From the NCBI RefSeq assembly GCF_001458295.1, contig NZ_CYUD01000001.1, forward strand, positions 496,001-560,000: a stretch of 64,000 bases of DNA. The letters run 5' to 3'. Positions 47,154 to 57,267 of the stretch are shown here, piece after piece; position 1 is the stretch's first letter; every line of letters begins with the position of its first letter. The stretch is from Ruegeria denitrificans (GTDB taxonomy: Bacteria; Pseudomonadota; Alphaproteobacteria; Rhodobacterales; Rhodobacteraceae). The notes beneath the pieces are model-generated. The model was not told where the DNA came from and searched no databases. It saw only the letters and a program-made list of their open reading frames with translations. A program made the translations under genes and the position numbers.

Positions 47154-47414
47154 ATGACGGGTGCCCATACGGGGTATCAGGGAATGATGGACAAGGACAA
47201 AGAACTGGCCATAGCCCGCAAGGGGCGTCACATAGGCATCGTCATCGCGGTGACGATGGCGGTTTGGCTTGCCATGAACCTGTTCATCGGACCCGCATTG
47301 GAACTGACAACGCGCCACGCGTTGTTGTTTGATCTCGCCGCTCTGGCCGGGTTCATCTATGCGGGCGTCAACATATTTCAACTCTGGCGCATGCGTCAGG
47401 ATAGCCAAGGGTAA
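47154..47414 (+). CDS. Small two-span membrane protein between nuoE and nuoF (DUF5337-like)
   Basis: 86 aa with two hydrophobic helices (about residues 28-46 and 56-74). It begins directly after the nuoE stop (TAAATG), or at the internal ATG ATG near 47184. I believe it belongs to the small family found at this operon position in Rhodobacteraceae (DUF5337), but I recall this rather than can show it. A role as an accessory complex I membrane protein or assembly helper is inferred from position. Confidence 0.75.
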   Translation: MTGAHTGYQGMMDKDKELAIARKGRHIGIVIAVTMAVWLAMNLFIGPALELTTRHALLFDLAALAGFIYAGVNIFQLWRMRQDSQG

Positions 47415-47421
47415 CTGAACG

Positions 47422-48720
47422 ATGCTGAAGGATCAGGACAGGATCTTTACCAACATCTACGGGATGCACGAACGCACCCTACGCGGTGCGCAGGCCCGAG
47501 GGCATTGGGACGGCACGGCTGGCCTGATCGACAAGGGGCGCGACTGGGTCATCCAGACAATGAAAGACTCAGGGCTTCGTGGTCGTGGTGGCGCGGGTTT
47601 CCCGACCGGTTTGAAATGGTCGTTCATGCCCAAGGAAAGCGACGGTCGTCCGTCGTATCTGGTGGTGAATGCGGACGAATCCGAACCCGGCACCTGCAAA
47701 GACCGCGAGATCATGCGTCACGATCCGCATACGCTGATCGAAGGGTGCCTGATCGCGTCTTTCGCGATGAACGCGCATACCTGTTACATCTACTTGCGTG
47801 GCGAATATATCCGCGAGCGTGAAGCGCTGCAGGCCGCGATTGACGAAGCGTACGACGCGGGTCTGTTGGGCAAGAACGCCGCTGGCTCGGGCTGGGATTT
47901 TGATCTGTTCCTGCATCACGGGGCCGGGGCGTATATCTGCGGTGAGGAAACGGCTCTGATCGAAAGCCTTGAGGGCAAAAAGGGTATGCCGCGGATGAAA
48001 CCTCCGTTCCCGGCGGGGGCGGGGCTTTATGGTTGCCCGACCACAGTGAATAACGTGGAATCCATCGCTGTTGTGCCGACCATATTGCGCCGGGGTGCCG
48101 ACTGGTTCGCGGGCTTTGGTCGTCAGAACAATGCAGGGACCAAGCTGTTTGCAATCTCGGGCCATGTGAACAACCCCTGCGTGGTCGAAGAGGCGATGTC
48201 GATCCCCTTTGAGCAACTGATCGAAACCCATTGCGGTGGCATCCGTGGCGGTTGGGGCAATCTGTTGGCTGTGATCCCGGGTGGCTCGTCTGTTCCGTGC
48301 GTGCGCGGTGAGAACATGCGCGACGCGATCATGGATTTTGATTATTTGCGCAACGATCTGGGTTCAGGTCTTGGTACGGCGGCAGTGATCGTGATGGACA
48401 AGTCCACTGACATCATCAAAGCAATCTGGCGGCTGTCGAAATTCTACAAGCACGAAAGCTGCGGTCAGTGTACGCCATGTCGTGAAGGCACCGGCTGGAT
48501 GATGCGGGTGATGGATCGTCTGGTGCGCGGTGAGGCTGAGTTGGAAGAGATCGACATGCTGTTCGATGTCACCAAGCAAGTCGAAGGCCACACGATCTGC
48601 GCCCTTGGCGATGCGGCGGCCTGGCCGATCCAGGGCCTGATCCGCAACTTCCGTGAAGAAATCGAAGATCGCATCAAGGCTCAGAAATCGGGCCGTATGG
48701 GTGCGATGGCGGCGGAGTAA
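47422..48720 (+). CDS. nuoF: NADH-quinone oxidoreductase subunit F
   Basis: 51-kDa NADH-binding subunit with FMN and cluster N3. The NADH site GRGGAGF is at residues 54-60, the FMN-site [19 protein letters not shown] follows, and the N3 ligands are Cys347, Cys350, Cys353 and Cys393. Length 432 aa. A weak GGGTAA-type ribosome site precedes the ATG. Confidence 0.97.
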   Translation: MLKDQDRIFTNIYGMHERTLRGAQARGHWDGTAGLIDKGRDWVIQTMKDSGLRGRGGAGFPTGLKWSFMPKESDGRPSYLVVNADESEPGTCKDREIMRHDPHTLIEGCLIASFAMNAHTCYIYLRGEYIREREALQAAIDEAYDAGLLGKNAAGSGWDFDLFLHHGAGAYICGEETALIESLEGKKGMPRMKPPFPAGAGLYGCPTTVNNVESIAVVPTILRRGADWFAGFGRQNNAGTKLFAISGHVNNPCVVEEAMSIPFEQLIETHCGGIRGGWGNLLAVIPGGSSVPCVRGENMRDAIMDFDYLRNDLGSGLGTAAVIVMDKSTDIIKAIWRLSKFYKHESCGQCTPCREGTGWMMRVMDRLVRGEAELEEIDMLFDVTKQVEGHTICALGDAAAWPIQGLIRNFREEIEDRIKAQKSGRMGAMAAE

Positions 48721-48725
48721 TCCTG

Positions 48726-49142
48726 ATGGAAGCACTTTCAGAATACGGACACGCGGTTGCGTCAGTTGTGATCTTCACGCTGATCATTCTGCTGCTTGCT
48801 CCCTTTTCGGCGCTGGCCAAAAATGCCAAAGGGCTGGCGCCGGGGGCGACGCCGGATCAGGACTATGCGGATAAAGCTTATCGCCTGAACCGCGCCTATC
48901 TAAACGGGACCGAGACATTGCCTGCTTATCTGACGGTCATTGTCGCGGCTATTCTCATGGCGGTTAGCCCATTTTGGGTCAACCTGTTGGCTTCGGTTGC
49001 ATTGCTGGCGCGGCTGGCAATGCTGGTGGTACATATTCGTGGTATCGGCAAGCCAGCAACTGGTTTGCGCTCGGTCCTTTATGTCGTCGCCTGGGCCTGC
49101 ATGGTCGTGATGGGGATCATGGCAATTGTGGCGGCGTTTTGA
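48726..49142 (+). CDS. MAPEG family membrane protein inside nuo operon
   Basis: 138 aa with about four hydrophobic helices. The pattern RLNRAYLNGTETLPAYL is the MAPEG family core (glutathione-dependent membrane enzymes). It begins 5 bases after the nuoF stop and so is co-transcribed with complex I genes. Function in this setting is unknown; bacterial MAPEG proteins mostly have no established substrate. Confidence 0.82.
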   Translation: MEALSEYGHAVASVVIFTLIILLLAPFSALAKNAKGLAPGATPDQDYADKAYRLNRAYLNGTETLPAYLTVIVAAILMAVSPFWVNLLASVALLARLAMLVVHIRGIGKPATGLRSVLYVVAWACMVVMGIMAIVAAF

Positions 49143-49165
49143 AGTTGGTTTGGGGGAAAAATCAA

Positions 49166-49537
49166 ATGTTCGGACGTAAAGATGTTGCGGTCCGTATGCC
49201 CTTGTTGGGCGGGGTCATTGCGATGTCGGTCGTTTCGGCATGCGGGGGCATCACTTCGTCTAGCGATCGCGTTTTCTTTGACGGGCAATTCTTTCGGGCC
49301 AAAGCAAAACCTGTTGATAAAAAGAAGATGCCGACCGAGTTCACCGTGGTTGTAAATGGGGTTTCAGCCTCGTTGGACGGTGCACGCGAGGCGGGGCGGT
49401 ATGAGGGGACGAAATTCTGTATCAATAATTTCGGCTCTTCCAGCATCGTTTGGAAGGTCGGCCCAGATACCGAGCCACAAAACTTGCGCATCAGCGATGA
49501 CAAGCTGACCTTTGCTGGAACCTGTCAAAGACCATGA
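49166..49537 (+). CDS. Small lipoprotein-like exported protein in nuo operon
   Basis: 123 aa. After a basic start (MFGRKDVAVRMP), a hydrophobic stretch ends in VVSACGG, a lipobox with Cys26. The rest is beta-rich with two further cysteines (KFCINN and the terminal TCQRP) that could form a disulfide. TTTGGGGG lies upstream of the ATG at 49166. No family recognised. Its end overlaps an unlikely frame at 49534. Confidence 0.7.
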   Translation: MFGRKDVAVRMPLLGGVIAMSVVSACGGITSSSDRVFFDGQFFRAKAKPVDKKKMPTEFTVVVNGVSASLDGAREAGRYEGTKFCINNFGSSSIVWKVGPDTEPQNLRISDDKLTFAGTCQRP

Positions 49538-49601
49538 CACGGTTGCCTGCATATCACCGGATGACAGGGAGCATGTTATTGCATAGCACCCCGGCTGCCG
49601 C

Positions 49602-49630
49602 TCGTCTTGGGTTTCCCAAGACGAAAGGAA
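49602..49630 (+). promoter_or_regulatory. Strong hairpin abutting a ribosome site in the nuo operon
   Basis: TCGTCTTGGG (49602-49611), loop TTT, CCCAAGACGA (49615-49624): a perfect 10-base stem. The ribosome site AAAGGAA starts at its last base and the next ATG is at 49636. No T-run, so it is more likely a processing, stability or translation-control element than a terminator. Confidence 0.75.
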
Positions 49631-49635
49631 TTGTC

Positions 49636-50040
49636 ATGTCCAAAGTGAATATGCTGGCGCTGCTGTCTGTGTTGGCTCTGCCAACCATCGCAGAAGCGAA
49701 ACCGCCCTTGCGCGAAGTCAAAGAGATCGACAACGAACTCTATTACATCGCTATTGCAAATGAGATTTCGGAATATTGCCCCTCGATCAGCGGGCGGCGT
49801 CTGAAAGCAATCGGTGTGCTGTGGGGTTTGAAGTCGAAAGCGAACAAATTGGGGTACTCAGATAACGAAATCCGGGCCTATGTGGATTCGGATGCCGAAA
49901 AAGACCGGATGCGCGCCAAGGGCGAGGCTTATCTGGCCCAACATGGCGTTACCTACGAAAACCCCAATTCCTTCTGCACGCTGGGGCGGGCAGAGATTGA
50001 AAGAAACAGCGCCGTTGGCGTGTATTTGAGAGCGAACTAG
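49636..50040 (+). CDS. Small secreted protein upstream of nuoG (DUF5333-like)
   Basis: 134 aa with a Sec signal peptide (MSKVNMLALLSVLALPTIAEA, cleavage near residue 21). The mature part is helical, with two cysteines (EYCPSISGRR and SFCTLGRAE) likely forming a disulfide. From memory it matches the DUF5333 family that sits beside nuo genes in Rhodobacteraceae. AAAGGAA lies 6 bases before the ATG at 49636. nuoG starts 3 bases after the stop. Probably periplasmic; role unknown. Confidence 0.8.
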   Translation: MSKVNMLALLSVLALPTIAEAKPPLREVKEIDNELYYIAIANEISEYCPSISGRRLKAIGVLWGLKSKANKLGYSDNEIRAYVDSDAEKDRMRAKGEAYLAQHGVTYENPNSFCTLGRAEIERNSAVGVYLRAN

Positions 50041-50043
50041 ACG

Positions 50044-52065
50044 ATGTCTGACCTCCGCAAAGTGAATATCGACGGGCAGGAAATCGAAGTCGATGGTGCG
50101 ATGACCCTGATCCAGGCTTGCGAGCAAGCTGGGGTTGAGGTGCCGCGTTTCTGTTATCACGAGCGTTTGTCGATCGCTGGCAACTGCCGGATGTGCCTGG
50201 TTGAAGTTGTAGGTGGCCCACCTAAGCCTGCCGCATCTTGCGCGATGCAGGTCCGCGATCTGCGTCCGGGGCCGGAAGGACAGCCACCTGAGGTCAAGAC
50301 GAATTCACCCATGGTCAAAAAGGCCCGGGAAGGGGTGATGGAATTCCTGCTGATCAACCACCCGCTGGATTGCCCGATCTGTGATCAGGGCGGCGAGTGT
50401 GACCTGCAGGATCAGGCCATGGCCTATGGTCTGTCGGGCAGCCGGTTCAAGGAAGCCAAGCGCGCGGTGGACGATCTGGATCTGGGGCCGCTGGTTGGCA
50501 CAGCCATGACGCGCTGTATCAGCTGCACCCGTTGCGTGCGGTTCACGACCGAGGTCGCCGGGATCACTCAGATGGGTCAGACTGGACGGGGCGAGGATGC
50601 CGAGATCACCTCATATCTGAACCAAACGCTGGATTCGAACCTGCAGGGCAACATCATTGACCTGTGCCCGGTTGGGGCGCTGACCTCGAAACCTTACGCA
50701 TTCACAGCCCGTCCGTGGGAATTGACCAAGACCGAGAGCATCGACGTCATGGATGCCTTGGGCTCGAACGTCCGCGTGGACACCAAGGGGCGTGAAGTCA
50801 TGCGCTTTCTGCCGCGAAACCATGATGGCGTGAACGAGGAATGGATAAGCGACAAGACCCGTTTCGTCTGGGACGGATTGCGCCGTCAGCGTTTGGACAG
50901 GCCATATGTCCGTGAAAACGGTAAACTGCGCCCAGCCTCTTGGCCCGAGGCACTGACCAAAGCGGCTCAAGCGCTGAAAGGTGCCAAGAAACCGGCAGGT
51001 ATCGTGGGTGATCTGGCGCCAGTCGAAGCGGCCTTTGCGTTGAAACAATTGATCGAGGGGCAGGGTGGTGTCGTTGAATGCCGCACGGATGGGGCCAAGT
51101 TGCCAGCAGGTAACCGTGGGGCCTATGCCGGGACTGCGGCGATTGAGGATATCGACACAGCCGAGCGCATTCTGCTGATTGGTACCAACCCGCGTGAGGA
51201 AGCTCCGGTTTTGAACGCGCGTATCCGCAAGGCATGGGCGCACGGGGCCGAGGTTGCTCTGGTCGGCTCGGCGGTCGATCTGACCTATGCGTATCACCAC
51301 ATGGGCGACGACCGCGCAGCACTGCAAAAAGTTGTCGACATGGGCGGCGATGATGAAATCAAGGGCAAGGCATCTCTGGTCATTATCGGTCAGGGTGCGC
51401 TGCAGGAAGCGGACGGCGCCGCTGTTTTGGCTGCTGCGCAAACCATTGCTGCCAATACCGAAAGTGGCCTGATCGTTTTGCACACGGCTGCCTCGCGAGT
51501 GGGTGCGCTGGATGTGGATGCGACCAACGAAGCGGGCATGGACGCGATCAGCGCAGCGGACGTGATCTATAACCTCGGCGCGGATGAGGTTGAGATCGGC
51601 GACGGTGCCTTTGTGATCTATCAAGGCAGCCATGGCGACCGGGGCGCACACCGCGCCGACGTGATCCTGCCGGGCGCGGCCTATACCGAAGAAAACGGGT
51701 TGTTTGTGAACACCGAAGGCCGCCCACAACTGGCCATGCGTGCCGGATTTGCCCCAGGTGAAGCCAAGGAAAACTGGGCCATTCTACGGGCCTTGTCGGC
51801 CGAGTTGGGCGCAACGCTGCCCTACGACTCGCTGGCGCAACTGCGCTCCGCGCTGATCGAGGCAGTGCCGCATCTGGCGCGCATCGACGAGGTGATCGAA
51901 AATGAAGCGCAAGCGGTAGAGGCGGGGCCGCTGGGCACAGCCACCTTCCGCAACGCGGTCAAGGACTTCTACCTGACCAATCCGATCGCACGTGCCTCGC
52001 AACTGATGGCTGAGCTGTCAGCGCAGGCACAGGCACGCAAAGCCGGAAAGATCGCGGCAGAATGA
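50044..52065 (+). CDS. nuoG: NADH-quinone oxidoreductase subunit G
   Basis: 75-kDa iron-sulfur subunit, 673 aa, normal for alphaproteobacteria and mitochondria-like (E. coli is 908). Ligands seen: N1b Cys37, 48, 51, 66; N5 His106, Cys110, 113, 119; N4 Cys158, 161, 164 and 208. The extra N7 cluster of E. coli type is absent. The rest is a molybdopterin-oxidoreductase-fold relic. Its stop overlaps a 68-aa ORF. Confidence 0.97.
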   Translation: MSDLRKVNIDGQEIEVDGAMTLIQACEQAGVEVPRFCYHERLSIAGNCRMCLVEVVGGPPKPAASCAMQVRDLRPGPEGQPPEVKTNSPMVKKAREGVMEFLLINHPLDCPICDQGGECDLQDQAMAYGLSGSRFKEAKRAVDDLDLGPLVGTAMTRCISCTRCVRFTTEVAGITQMGQTGRGEDAEITSYLNQTLDSNLQGNIIDLCPVGALTSKPYAFTARPWELTKTESIDVMDALGSNVRVDTKGREVMRFLPRNHDGVNEEWISDKTRFVWDGLRRQRLDRPYVRENGKLRPASWPEALTKAAQALKGAKKPAGIVGDLAPVEAAFALKQLIEGQGGVVECRTDGAKLPAGNRGAYAGTAAIEDIDTAERILLIGTNPREEAPVLNARIRKAWAHGAEVALVGSAVDLTYAYHHMGDDRAALQKVVDMGGDDEIKGKASLVIIGQGALQEADGAAVLAAAQTIAANTESGLIVLHTAASRVGALDVDATNEAGMDAISAADVIYNLGADEVEIGDGAFVIYQGSHGDRGAHRADVILPGAAYTEENGLFVNTEGRPQLAMRAGFAPGEAKENWAILRALSAELGATLPYDSLAQLRSALIEAVPHLARIDEVIENEAQAVEAGPLGTATFRNAVKDFYLTNPIARASQLMAELSAQAQARKAGKIAAE

Positions 52066-52268
52066 ACCAGACCAGTTTCATATCGCCTTTGAGCGCCGAC
52101 TCTTCGGCGGCCGTGAAAATGCGCGTGAGACGCAACAATAAGGGTGGCGAAAGTGCGGCGGATGCTGTTTACACCAACGCGCCGACCCAGACGCAGTTTG
52201 CGCAGGCAGATGGCCTTCGCAACACACGCGGAAAACGGAATACCCACGGTGTGAGGACCAATGGCTGA
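52062..52268 (+). CDS. Doubtful 68-aa ORF between nuoG and nuoH
   Basis: The ATG overlaps the nuoG stop (ATGA) and the stop lies 8 bases into nuoH, so it exactly fills the gap of about 195 bases. But it has no ribosome site, no hydrophobic segment, and an odd Asn/Thr/Arg/Gly-rich composition. It may be a hypothetical protein, or only a spacer that keeps ribosomes moving into nuoH. Confidence 0.35.
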   Translation: MNQTSFISPLSADSSAAVKMRVRRNNKGGESAADAVYTNAPTQTQFAQADGLRNTRGKRNTHGVRTNG

Positions 52269-53298
52269 TTTCTTTAACACCCCAGGCGGAATAGCCATCA
52301 TCATTCTGGCGCAAGTGCTTGCAGTCGTTGCCTTTGTGATGATCTCGCTGTTGTTCCTCGTCTATGGCGACCGCAAAATCTGGGCGGCAGTTCAGATGCG
52401 CCGCGGCCCCAACGTGGTGGGCGTTTATGGCCTGCTGCAATCGGTGGCGGACGCGCTGAAATATGTGGTGAAAGAGGTGGTCATCCCCGCCGGGGCTGAC
52501 CGCACGGTATTCATGCTGGCACCATTGACAAGCTTTGTGCTGGCGATGATCGCCTGGGCTGTGATCCCGTTCAACGACGGTTGGGTCTTGTCGGATATCA
52601 ACGTCGCCATCCTGTACGTTTTCGCCGTATCCTCGTTGGAGGTTTATGGCGTGATTATGGGCGGTTGGGCGTCGAACTCAAAGTACCCTTTCCTTGGTTC
52701 ACTGCGATCTGCGGCGCAGATGATTTCGTACGAAGTTTCCATCGGTCTGATCATCATTGGCGTCATTATCTCGACCGGTTCAATGAATTTCGGCGAAATT
52801 GTACACGCTCAGGATGGCCGCTTCGGCTTCTTCAGCTGGTACTGGTTGCCGCACTTCCCGATGGTCTTCCTGTTTTTCATCTCGGCACTGGCGGAAACCA
52901 ACCGCCCACCGTTCGATCTGCCCGAGGCGGAATCGGAACTGGTCGCTGGATATCAGGTCGAATACTCGGCCACGCCCTTCTTGCTATTCATGGCTGGTGA
53001 ATACATCGCCATCTTCCTGATGTGCGCCCTGACCACGCTGCTGTTCTTTGGCGGCTGGCTATCACCGATCCCGGGCTTGCCGGACGGCGTACTGTGGATG
53101 GTCGCCAAGATGGCGTTCTTCTTCTTCCTCTTCGCAATGGTCAAAGCGATCACGCCGCGCTACCGCTATGACCAATTAATGCGGCTGGGCTGGAAAGTGT
53201 TCCTGCCATTCTCTTTGGCTTGGGTAGTATTCGTCGCCTTTGCGGCAAAATTCGACTGGTTCTGGGGCGCGTTTGCCCGTTGGAGCGTAGGAGGCTGA
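52261..53298 (+). CDS. nuoH: NADH-quinone oxidoreductase subunit H
   Basis: Membrane subunit that connects the two arms and forms the quinone tunnel. 345 aa with about eight hydrophobic helices; the conserved loop sequences [24 protein letters not shown] and [26 protein letters not shown] are present. GAGGACCA precedes the ATG. Confidence 0.97.
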   Translation: MADFFNTPGGIAIIILAQVLAVVAFVMISLLFLVYGDRKIWAAVQMRRGPNVVGVYGLLQSVADALKYVVKEVVIPAGADRTVFMLAPLTSFVLAMIAWAVIPFNDGWVLSDINVAILYVFAVSSLEVYGVIMGGWASNSKYPFLGSLRSAAQMISYEVSIGLIIIGVIISTGSMNFGEIVHAQDGRFGFFSWYWLPHFPMVFLFFISALAETNRPPFDLPEAESELVAGYQVEYSATPFLLFMAGEYIAIFLMCALTTLLFFGGWLSPIPGLPDGVLWMVAKMAFFFFLFAMVKAITPRYRYDQLMRLGWKVFLPFSLAWVVFVAFAAKFDWFWGAFARWSVGG

Positions 53299-53299
53299 T

Positions 53300-53794
53300 A
53301 TGACCCAAATCGACTACACTCGCGCTGCCAAGTACTTTTTACTGCAGGACTTCTGGGTCGGTATGAAGCTGGGGTTGAAGTATTTCTTCTCTCCCAAGGC
53401 CACCTTGAACTATCCGCACGAGAAGGGTCCACTTTCCCCGCGGTTCCGCGGTGAACACGCACTGCGCCGCTATCCGAACGGCGAAGAACGCTGCATCGCC
53501 TGCAAACTGTGCGAGGCCATCTGCCCGGCACAAGCGATCACTATCGACGCCGAACCGCGCGAAGACGGCAGCCGCCGCACCACCCGGTACGACATCGACA
53601 TGACCAAGTGCATCTATTGCGGTTTCTGCCAAGAGGCTTGCCCGGTTGATGCAATCGTCGAAGGCCCGAATTTCGAGTTCGCCACAGAAACCCGCGAAGA
53701 ACTGTTCTACGACAAGCAAAAGCTGCTGAACAACGGTGAACGCTGGGAAGCCGAGATCGCCCGCAACTTGGAAATGGACGCACCGTACAGATGA
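53300..53794 (+). CDS. nuoI: NADH-quinone oxidoreductase subunit I
   Basis: 23-kDa ferredoxin-type subunit with clusters N6a and N6b. The two 4Fe-4S motifs are Cys65, 68, 71, 75 and Cys104, 107, 110, 114. 164 aa. It starts one base after nuoH, and its stop overlaps the next ATG (ATGA). Confidence 0.97.
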   Translation: MTQIDYTRAAKYFLLQDFWVGMKLGLKYFFSPKATLNYPHEKGPLSPRFRGEHALRRYPNGEERCIACKLCEAICPAQAITIDAEPREDGSRRTTRYDIDMTKCIYCGFCQEACPVDAIVEGPNFEFATETREELFYDKQKLLNNGERWEAEIARNLEMDAPYR

Positions 53795-54201
53795 GCGATA
53801 CTCCCAAGAACCCATTTGAGCAGATGCTCCAACAGGCACAGGAGATGGCCAAGGCGATGAACCCGGGGCTCGAAAATTTCTCGCCCAAAGGGTTCGAAGC
53901 GCTGTGGCCGACCATGCCCAAAGAGGTCATGGAGATGATGTTCGGCAACACCGTCAACAAGGACGGTCTTGATGCCAAAACCCGCCTGCTGCTGACGCTG
54001 GCTGGGCTGACCTGTCAGGGCGCGCAGGCGGATGCGGCCGTAAGGCAGACCGTGCGCCATGCACTGGAGGCGGGCGCAAGGAAACAAGAGATCGTGGAAA
54101 CGATCGGTCAGATGTCGGTCTTTGCCGGCATCCCGGCCATGACTCGCGCGCTGGATCTGGCGCAAGAGGTCATGGGCGACAACGAGGATGAGGATCAATG
54201 A
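53791..54201 (+). CDS. Carboxymuconolactone decarboxylase family protein between nuoI and nuoJ
   Basis: 136 aa. The stretch [46 protein letters not shown] matches the CMD/AhpD fold. Only one cysteine is present, so the CxxC of AhpD-type peroxidases is missing and a thiol peroxidase role is unlikely. Both ends overlap neighbours in ATGA junctions (53791-53794 and 54198-54201), so it is translated with nuoI and nuoJ. Role in complex I biology unknown. Confidence 0.85.
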   Translation: MSDTPKNPFEQMLQQAQEMAKAMNPGLENFSPKGFEALWPTMPKEVMEMMFGNTVNKDGLDAKTRLLLTLAGLTCQGAQADAAVRQTVRHALEAGARKQEIVETIGQMSVFAGIPAMTRALDLAQEVMGDNEDEDQ

Positions 54202-54800
54202 CCGTCTTTGCCTTCTACCTGTTTGCCATCAGCGCCATCACCGGTGGGCTGTTCACGGTGATCAGCCGCCAGCCGGTGCACTCGGTGCTGTGGCTGATCC
54301 TGTCCTTCCTGTCCGCGGCGGGGCTGTTCGTGCTGCTGGGGGCCGAATTTGTGGCAATGCTGCTGATCATCGTCTATGTCGGCGCGGTCGCAGTGCTGTT
54401 TCTCTTCGTTGTGATGATGCTTGATGTGGACTTTGCCGAGCTCAAGGCCGAGATGGCGCGCTATATGCCGCTGGCCTTGCTGATCGGTCTGGTCATCCTA
54501 ATGCAGTTTGTCATGGCCTTTGGGGCTTGGGACAGCGCGCAAGGCGTTGAGGCCAATCTGGCCCAGCCGGTTCCAACAGACCGCCACAATACCGAGGCGC
54601 TGGGCGTCATCCTTTATGATCAATACTTCCTTCTGTTCCAACTGGCGGGCCTGATCCTGTTGGTGGCTATGATCGGCGCCATCGTGCTGACCCTGCGCCA
54701 TCGCAAGGACATCAAGCGTCAGGACATCGTCGGCCAGATGATGCGCGACCCGGCCAAGGCGATGGAGTTGAAGGACGTGAAACCGGGGCAGGGACTTTGA
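54198..54800 (+). CDS. nuoJ: NADH-quinone oxidoreductase subunit J
   Basis: ND6 homologue, 200 aa, about five hydrophobic helices. The helix-3 motif [27 protein letters not shown] with its pi-bulge Tyr-Val-Gly is conserved. It overlaps the CMD gene by 4 bases and precedes nuoK by 4 bases. Confidence 0.96.
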   Translation: MTVFAFYLFAISAITGGLFTVISRQPVHSVLWLILSFLSAAGLFVLLGAEFVAMLLIIVYVGAVAVLFLFVVMMLDVDFAELKAEMARYMPLALLIGLVILMQFVMAFGAWDSAQGVEANLAQPVPTDRHNTEALGVILYDQYFLLFQLAGLILLVAMIGAIVLTLRHRKDIKRQDIVGQMMRDPAKAMELKDVKPGQGL

Positions 54801-54804
54801 GACG

Positions 54805-55110
54805 ATGATCGGACTTGAACACTATCTTACGGTCGCGGCGACGCTGTTCGTCATCGGCATCTTCGGTCTCTTCCTGAACCGCAAGAACGTCATCATTCTG
54901 CTGATGAGCATCGAACTGATGCTGCTGGCGGTGAATATCAACCTCGTGGCGTTTTCCAGTTTTCTCGGCGATCTGGTCGGGCAGGTGTTTACGCTGTTCG
55001 TGCTGACCGTTGCGGCGGCCGAGGCGGCGATTGGGCTGGCCATTCTGGTCTGCTTCTTCCGCAACCGCGGCACCATCGCGGTTGAAGACGTCAATATGAT
55101 GAAGGGGTAA
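54805..55110 (+). CDS. nuoK: NADH-quinone oxidoreductase subunit K
   Basis: ND4L homologue, 101 aa, three helices. Conserved proton-path glutamates are in [15 protein letters not shown] and [12 protein letters not shown]. It sits between nuoJ and nuoL as in other complex I operons. Confidence 0.97.
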   Translation: MIGLEHYLTVAATLFVIGIFGLFLNRKNVIILLMSIELMLLAVNINLVAFSSFLGDLVGQVFTLFVLTVAAAEAAIGLAILVCFFRNRGTIAVEDVNMMKG

Positions 55111-55116
55111 GAGAAT

Positions 55117-57267
55117 ATGGAAACCACCATCCTCTTTGCCCCGCTGGTGGGCGCGCTGCTCTGCGGGTTCGGCTGGAGATTCATTGGCGAGAAGGCCGCA
55201 ATGTGGACCGCCACGGGCCTGTTGTTTCTGGCCTGTCTACTATCGTGGATCGTGTTCTTCACCTTTGACGGGGTGACCCAGCAGGTCGAGATCATGCGCT
55301 GGATCGAGAGCGGGTCGCTGTCGACAAGTTGGGCCGTGCGTCTGGACCGTCTGACCGCGATCATGCTGATTGTGGTGACGACCGTTTCGGCGCTCGTGCA
55401 TCTTTATTCCTTCGGCTACATGGCTCACGATCCGCAGTGGCGCGAAGGCGAGAGCTATAAGCCGCGCTTCTTTGCTTATTTGTCCTTCTTTACCTTCGCC
55501 ATGCTGATGCTGGTGACGGCGGACAATCTGGTTCAGATGTTCTTTGGTTGGGAAGGCGTGGGCGTCGCATCTTACCTGCTGATTGGGTTCTATTACCGCA
55601 AGCCATCGGCGAATGCGGCGGCGATGAAGGCTTTCATTGTTAACCGAGTGGGTGATTTTGGCTTTGCGCTGGGAATCTTTGCGCTGTTCTTCCTGACCGA
55701 CAGCATCAATTTTTCGGACATTTTCGCATCAGCCCCCGAGCTTGCAGAAACGCAGCTGCACTTCCTGTGGGGGGAATGGACAGCAATCGAGGTGATCTGT
55801 GTCCTGCTGTTCATCGGTGCGATGGGTAAGTCGGCGCAGTTGATCCTGCACACCTGGTTGCCGGACGCGATGGAAGGCCCGACACCCGTTTCGGCGCTGA
55901 TCCACGCCGCGACGATGGTGACGGCAGGTGTCTTCCTGGTTTGCCGCATGTCGCCGTTGATGGAATTCGCGCCGGGTGCGACCGGGTTCATCACCGTGCT
56001 GGGTGCCTCAACCGCGTTCTTTGCCGCGACCGTGGGTCTGGTTCAGACCGACATCAAGCGCGTCATCGCCTATTCGACCTGTTCGCAGTTGGGCTACATG
56101 TTCGTGGCTGCTGGTGTGGGCATGTATTCGGCGGCGATGTTCCATCTGTTCACGCACGCTTTCTTCAAAGCGCTGCTGTTCCTTGGGGCCGGCTCGGTGA
56201 TCAACGCTATGCATCACGAGCAGGAGATGACCGAATATGGCGGCCTGCGGAAGAAAATCCCCTATACTTTCTGGGCGATGATGATTGGCACGCTGGCCAT
56301 CACCGGCGTTGGCATTCCGCTGACAACCATCGGTTTTGCCGGGTTCCTGTCGAAGGACGCTATTATCGAGAGCGCTTATGCCGGCGGTTCAGCCTATGGC
56401 TTCTGGCTGCTGGTAATCGCGGCTGCATTCACCTCGTTCTACAGTTGGCGTCTGATTTTCCTGACGTTCTACGGCAAACCGCGCGGTGATCAGCATACAC
56501 ATGACCACGCGCATGAAAGCCCGGTGACCATGTTGGTACCTTTAGGTGTGTTGTCCTTGGGCGCGGTCTTTGCCGGGATGATTTGGTACGGCAACTTCTT
56601 TGGCCATGCCGACAAGGTTGGCAAATTCTACGGCATCCCGGTGGCTGAGGCCTCGGAGCACGCCGAGGCGGGCGAACACGGTACTGCGGATACAGCTCAT
56701 GCTGATGAAGGCCACGCCGAAGACGCTCAGGCGGATGAAAACAATGCTGAGGATGGCCACGGCGAGAAGGACGCGGATGGTGGGGATCATCATTATGTCT
56801 TCGCGGGTGAGCCGGGCGAGGGCGCAATCTATATCGCGCCGGACAACCACACTCTGGACGATGCGCATGCCGCCCCGAAATGGGTCAAGGTCTCGCCCTT
56901 TGTTGCGATGTTGCTGGGGTTCGTGGTCGCCTACTGGTTCTATATCGTGAACCCGTCCCTGCCAGGACGTTTGGCACAGAACCAGCGGCCGCTTTACCTG
57001 TTCCTGCTGAACAAGTGGTACTTCGATGAAATCTACGATGCGATCTTCGTCAAACCCACCATCGCGCTTGGCCGGTTCCTGTGGAAACGCGGCGATGGCA
57101 ACACTATAGACGGCTTCCTGAACGGGGTTTCGATGGGCGTCATTCCCTTCTTTACCCGCCTCGCGGGCAAAGCGCAGACGGGCTACATCTTTACTTACGC
57201 CTTCTGGATGGTTCTGGGTATCGCGGCCCTGGTCACCTGGATGTCGATCGGCGGAGGCGCACACTAA
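55117..57267 (+). CDS. nuoL: NADH-quinone oxidoreductase subunit L
   Basis: Antiporter-like proton-pumping subunit with the long lateral helix. 716 aa, longer than E. coli NuoL (613). Core motifs are [41 protein letters not shown] and the GLRKKIPYT segment. The extra length is largely a His-, Asp-, Glu- and Ala-rich hydrophilic stretch at about residues 510-560, between helix blocks. The stop overlaps the nuoM start (TAATG). Confidence 0.97.
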   Translation: METTILFAPLVGALLCGFGWRFIGEKAAMWTATGLLFLACLLSWIVFFTFDGVTQQVEIMRWIESGSLSTSWAVRLDRLTAIMLIVVTTVSALVHLYSFGYMAHDPQWREGESYKPRFFAYLSFFTFAMLMLVTADNLVQMFFGWEGVGVASYLLIGFYYRKPSANAAAMKAFIVNRVGDFGFALGIFALFFLTDSINFSDIFASAPELAETQLHFLWGEWTAIEVICVLLFIGAMGKSAQLILHTWLPDAMEGPTPVSALIHAATMVTAGVFLVCRMSPLMEFAPGATGFITVLGASTAFFAATVGLVQTDIKRVIAYSTCSQLGYMFVAAGVGMYSAAMFHLFTHAFFKALLFLGAGSVINAMHHEQEMTEYGGLRKKIPYTFWAMMIGTLAITGVGIPLTTIGFAGFLSKDAIIESAYAGGSAYGFWLLVIAAAFTSFYSWRLIFLTFYGKPRGDQHTHDHAHESPVTMLVPLGVLSLGAVFAGMIWYGNFFGHADKVGKFYGIPVAEASEHAEAGEHGTADTAHADEGHAEDAQADENNAEDGHGEKDADGGDHHYVFAGEPGEGAIYIAPDNHTLDDAHAAPKWVKVSPFVAMLLGFVVAYWFYIVNPSLPGRLAQNQRPLYLFLLNKWYFDEIYDAIFVKPTIALGRFLWKRGDGNTIDGFLNGVSMGVIPFFTRLAGKAQTGYIFTYAFWMVLGIAALVTWMSIGGGAH

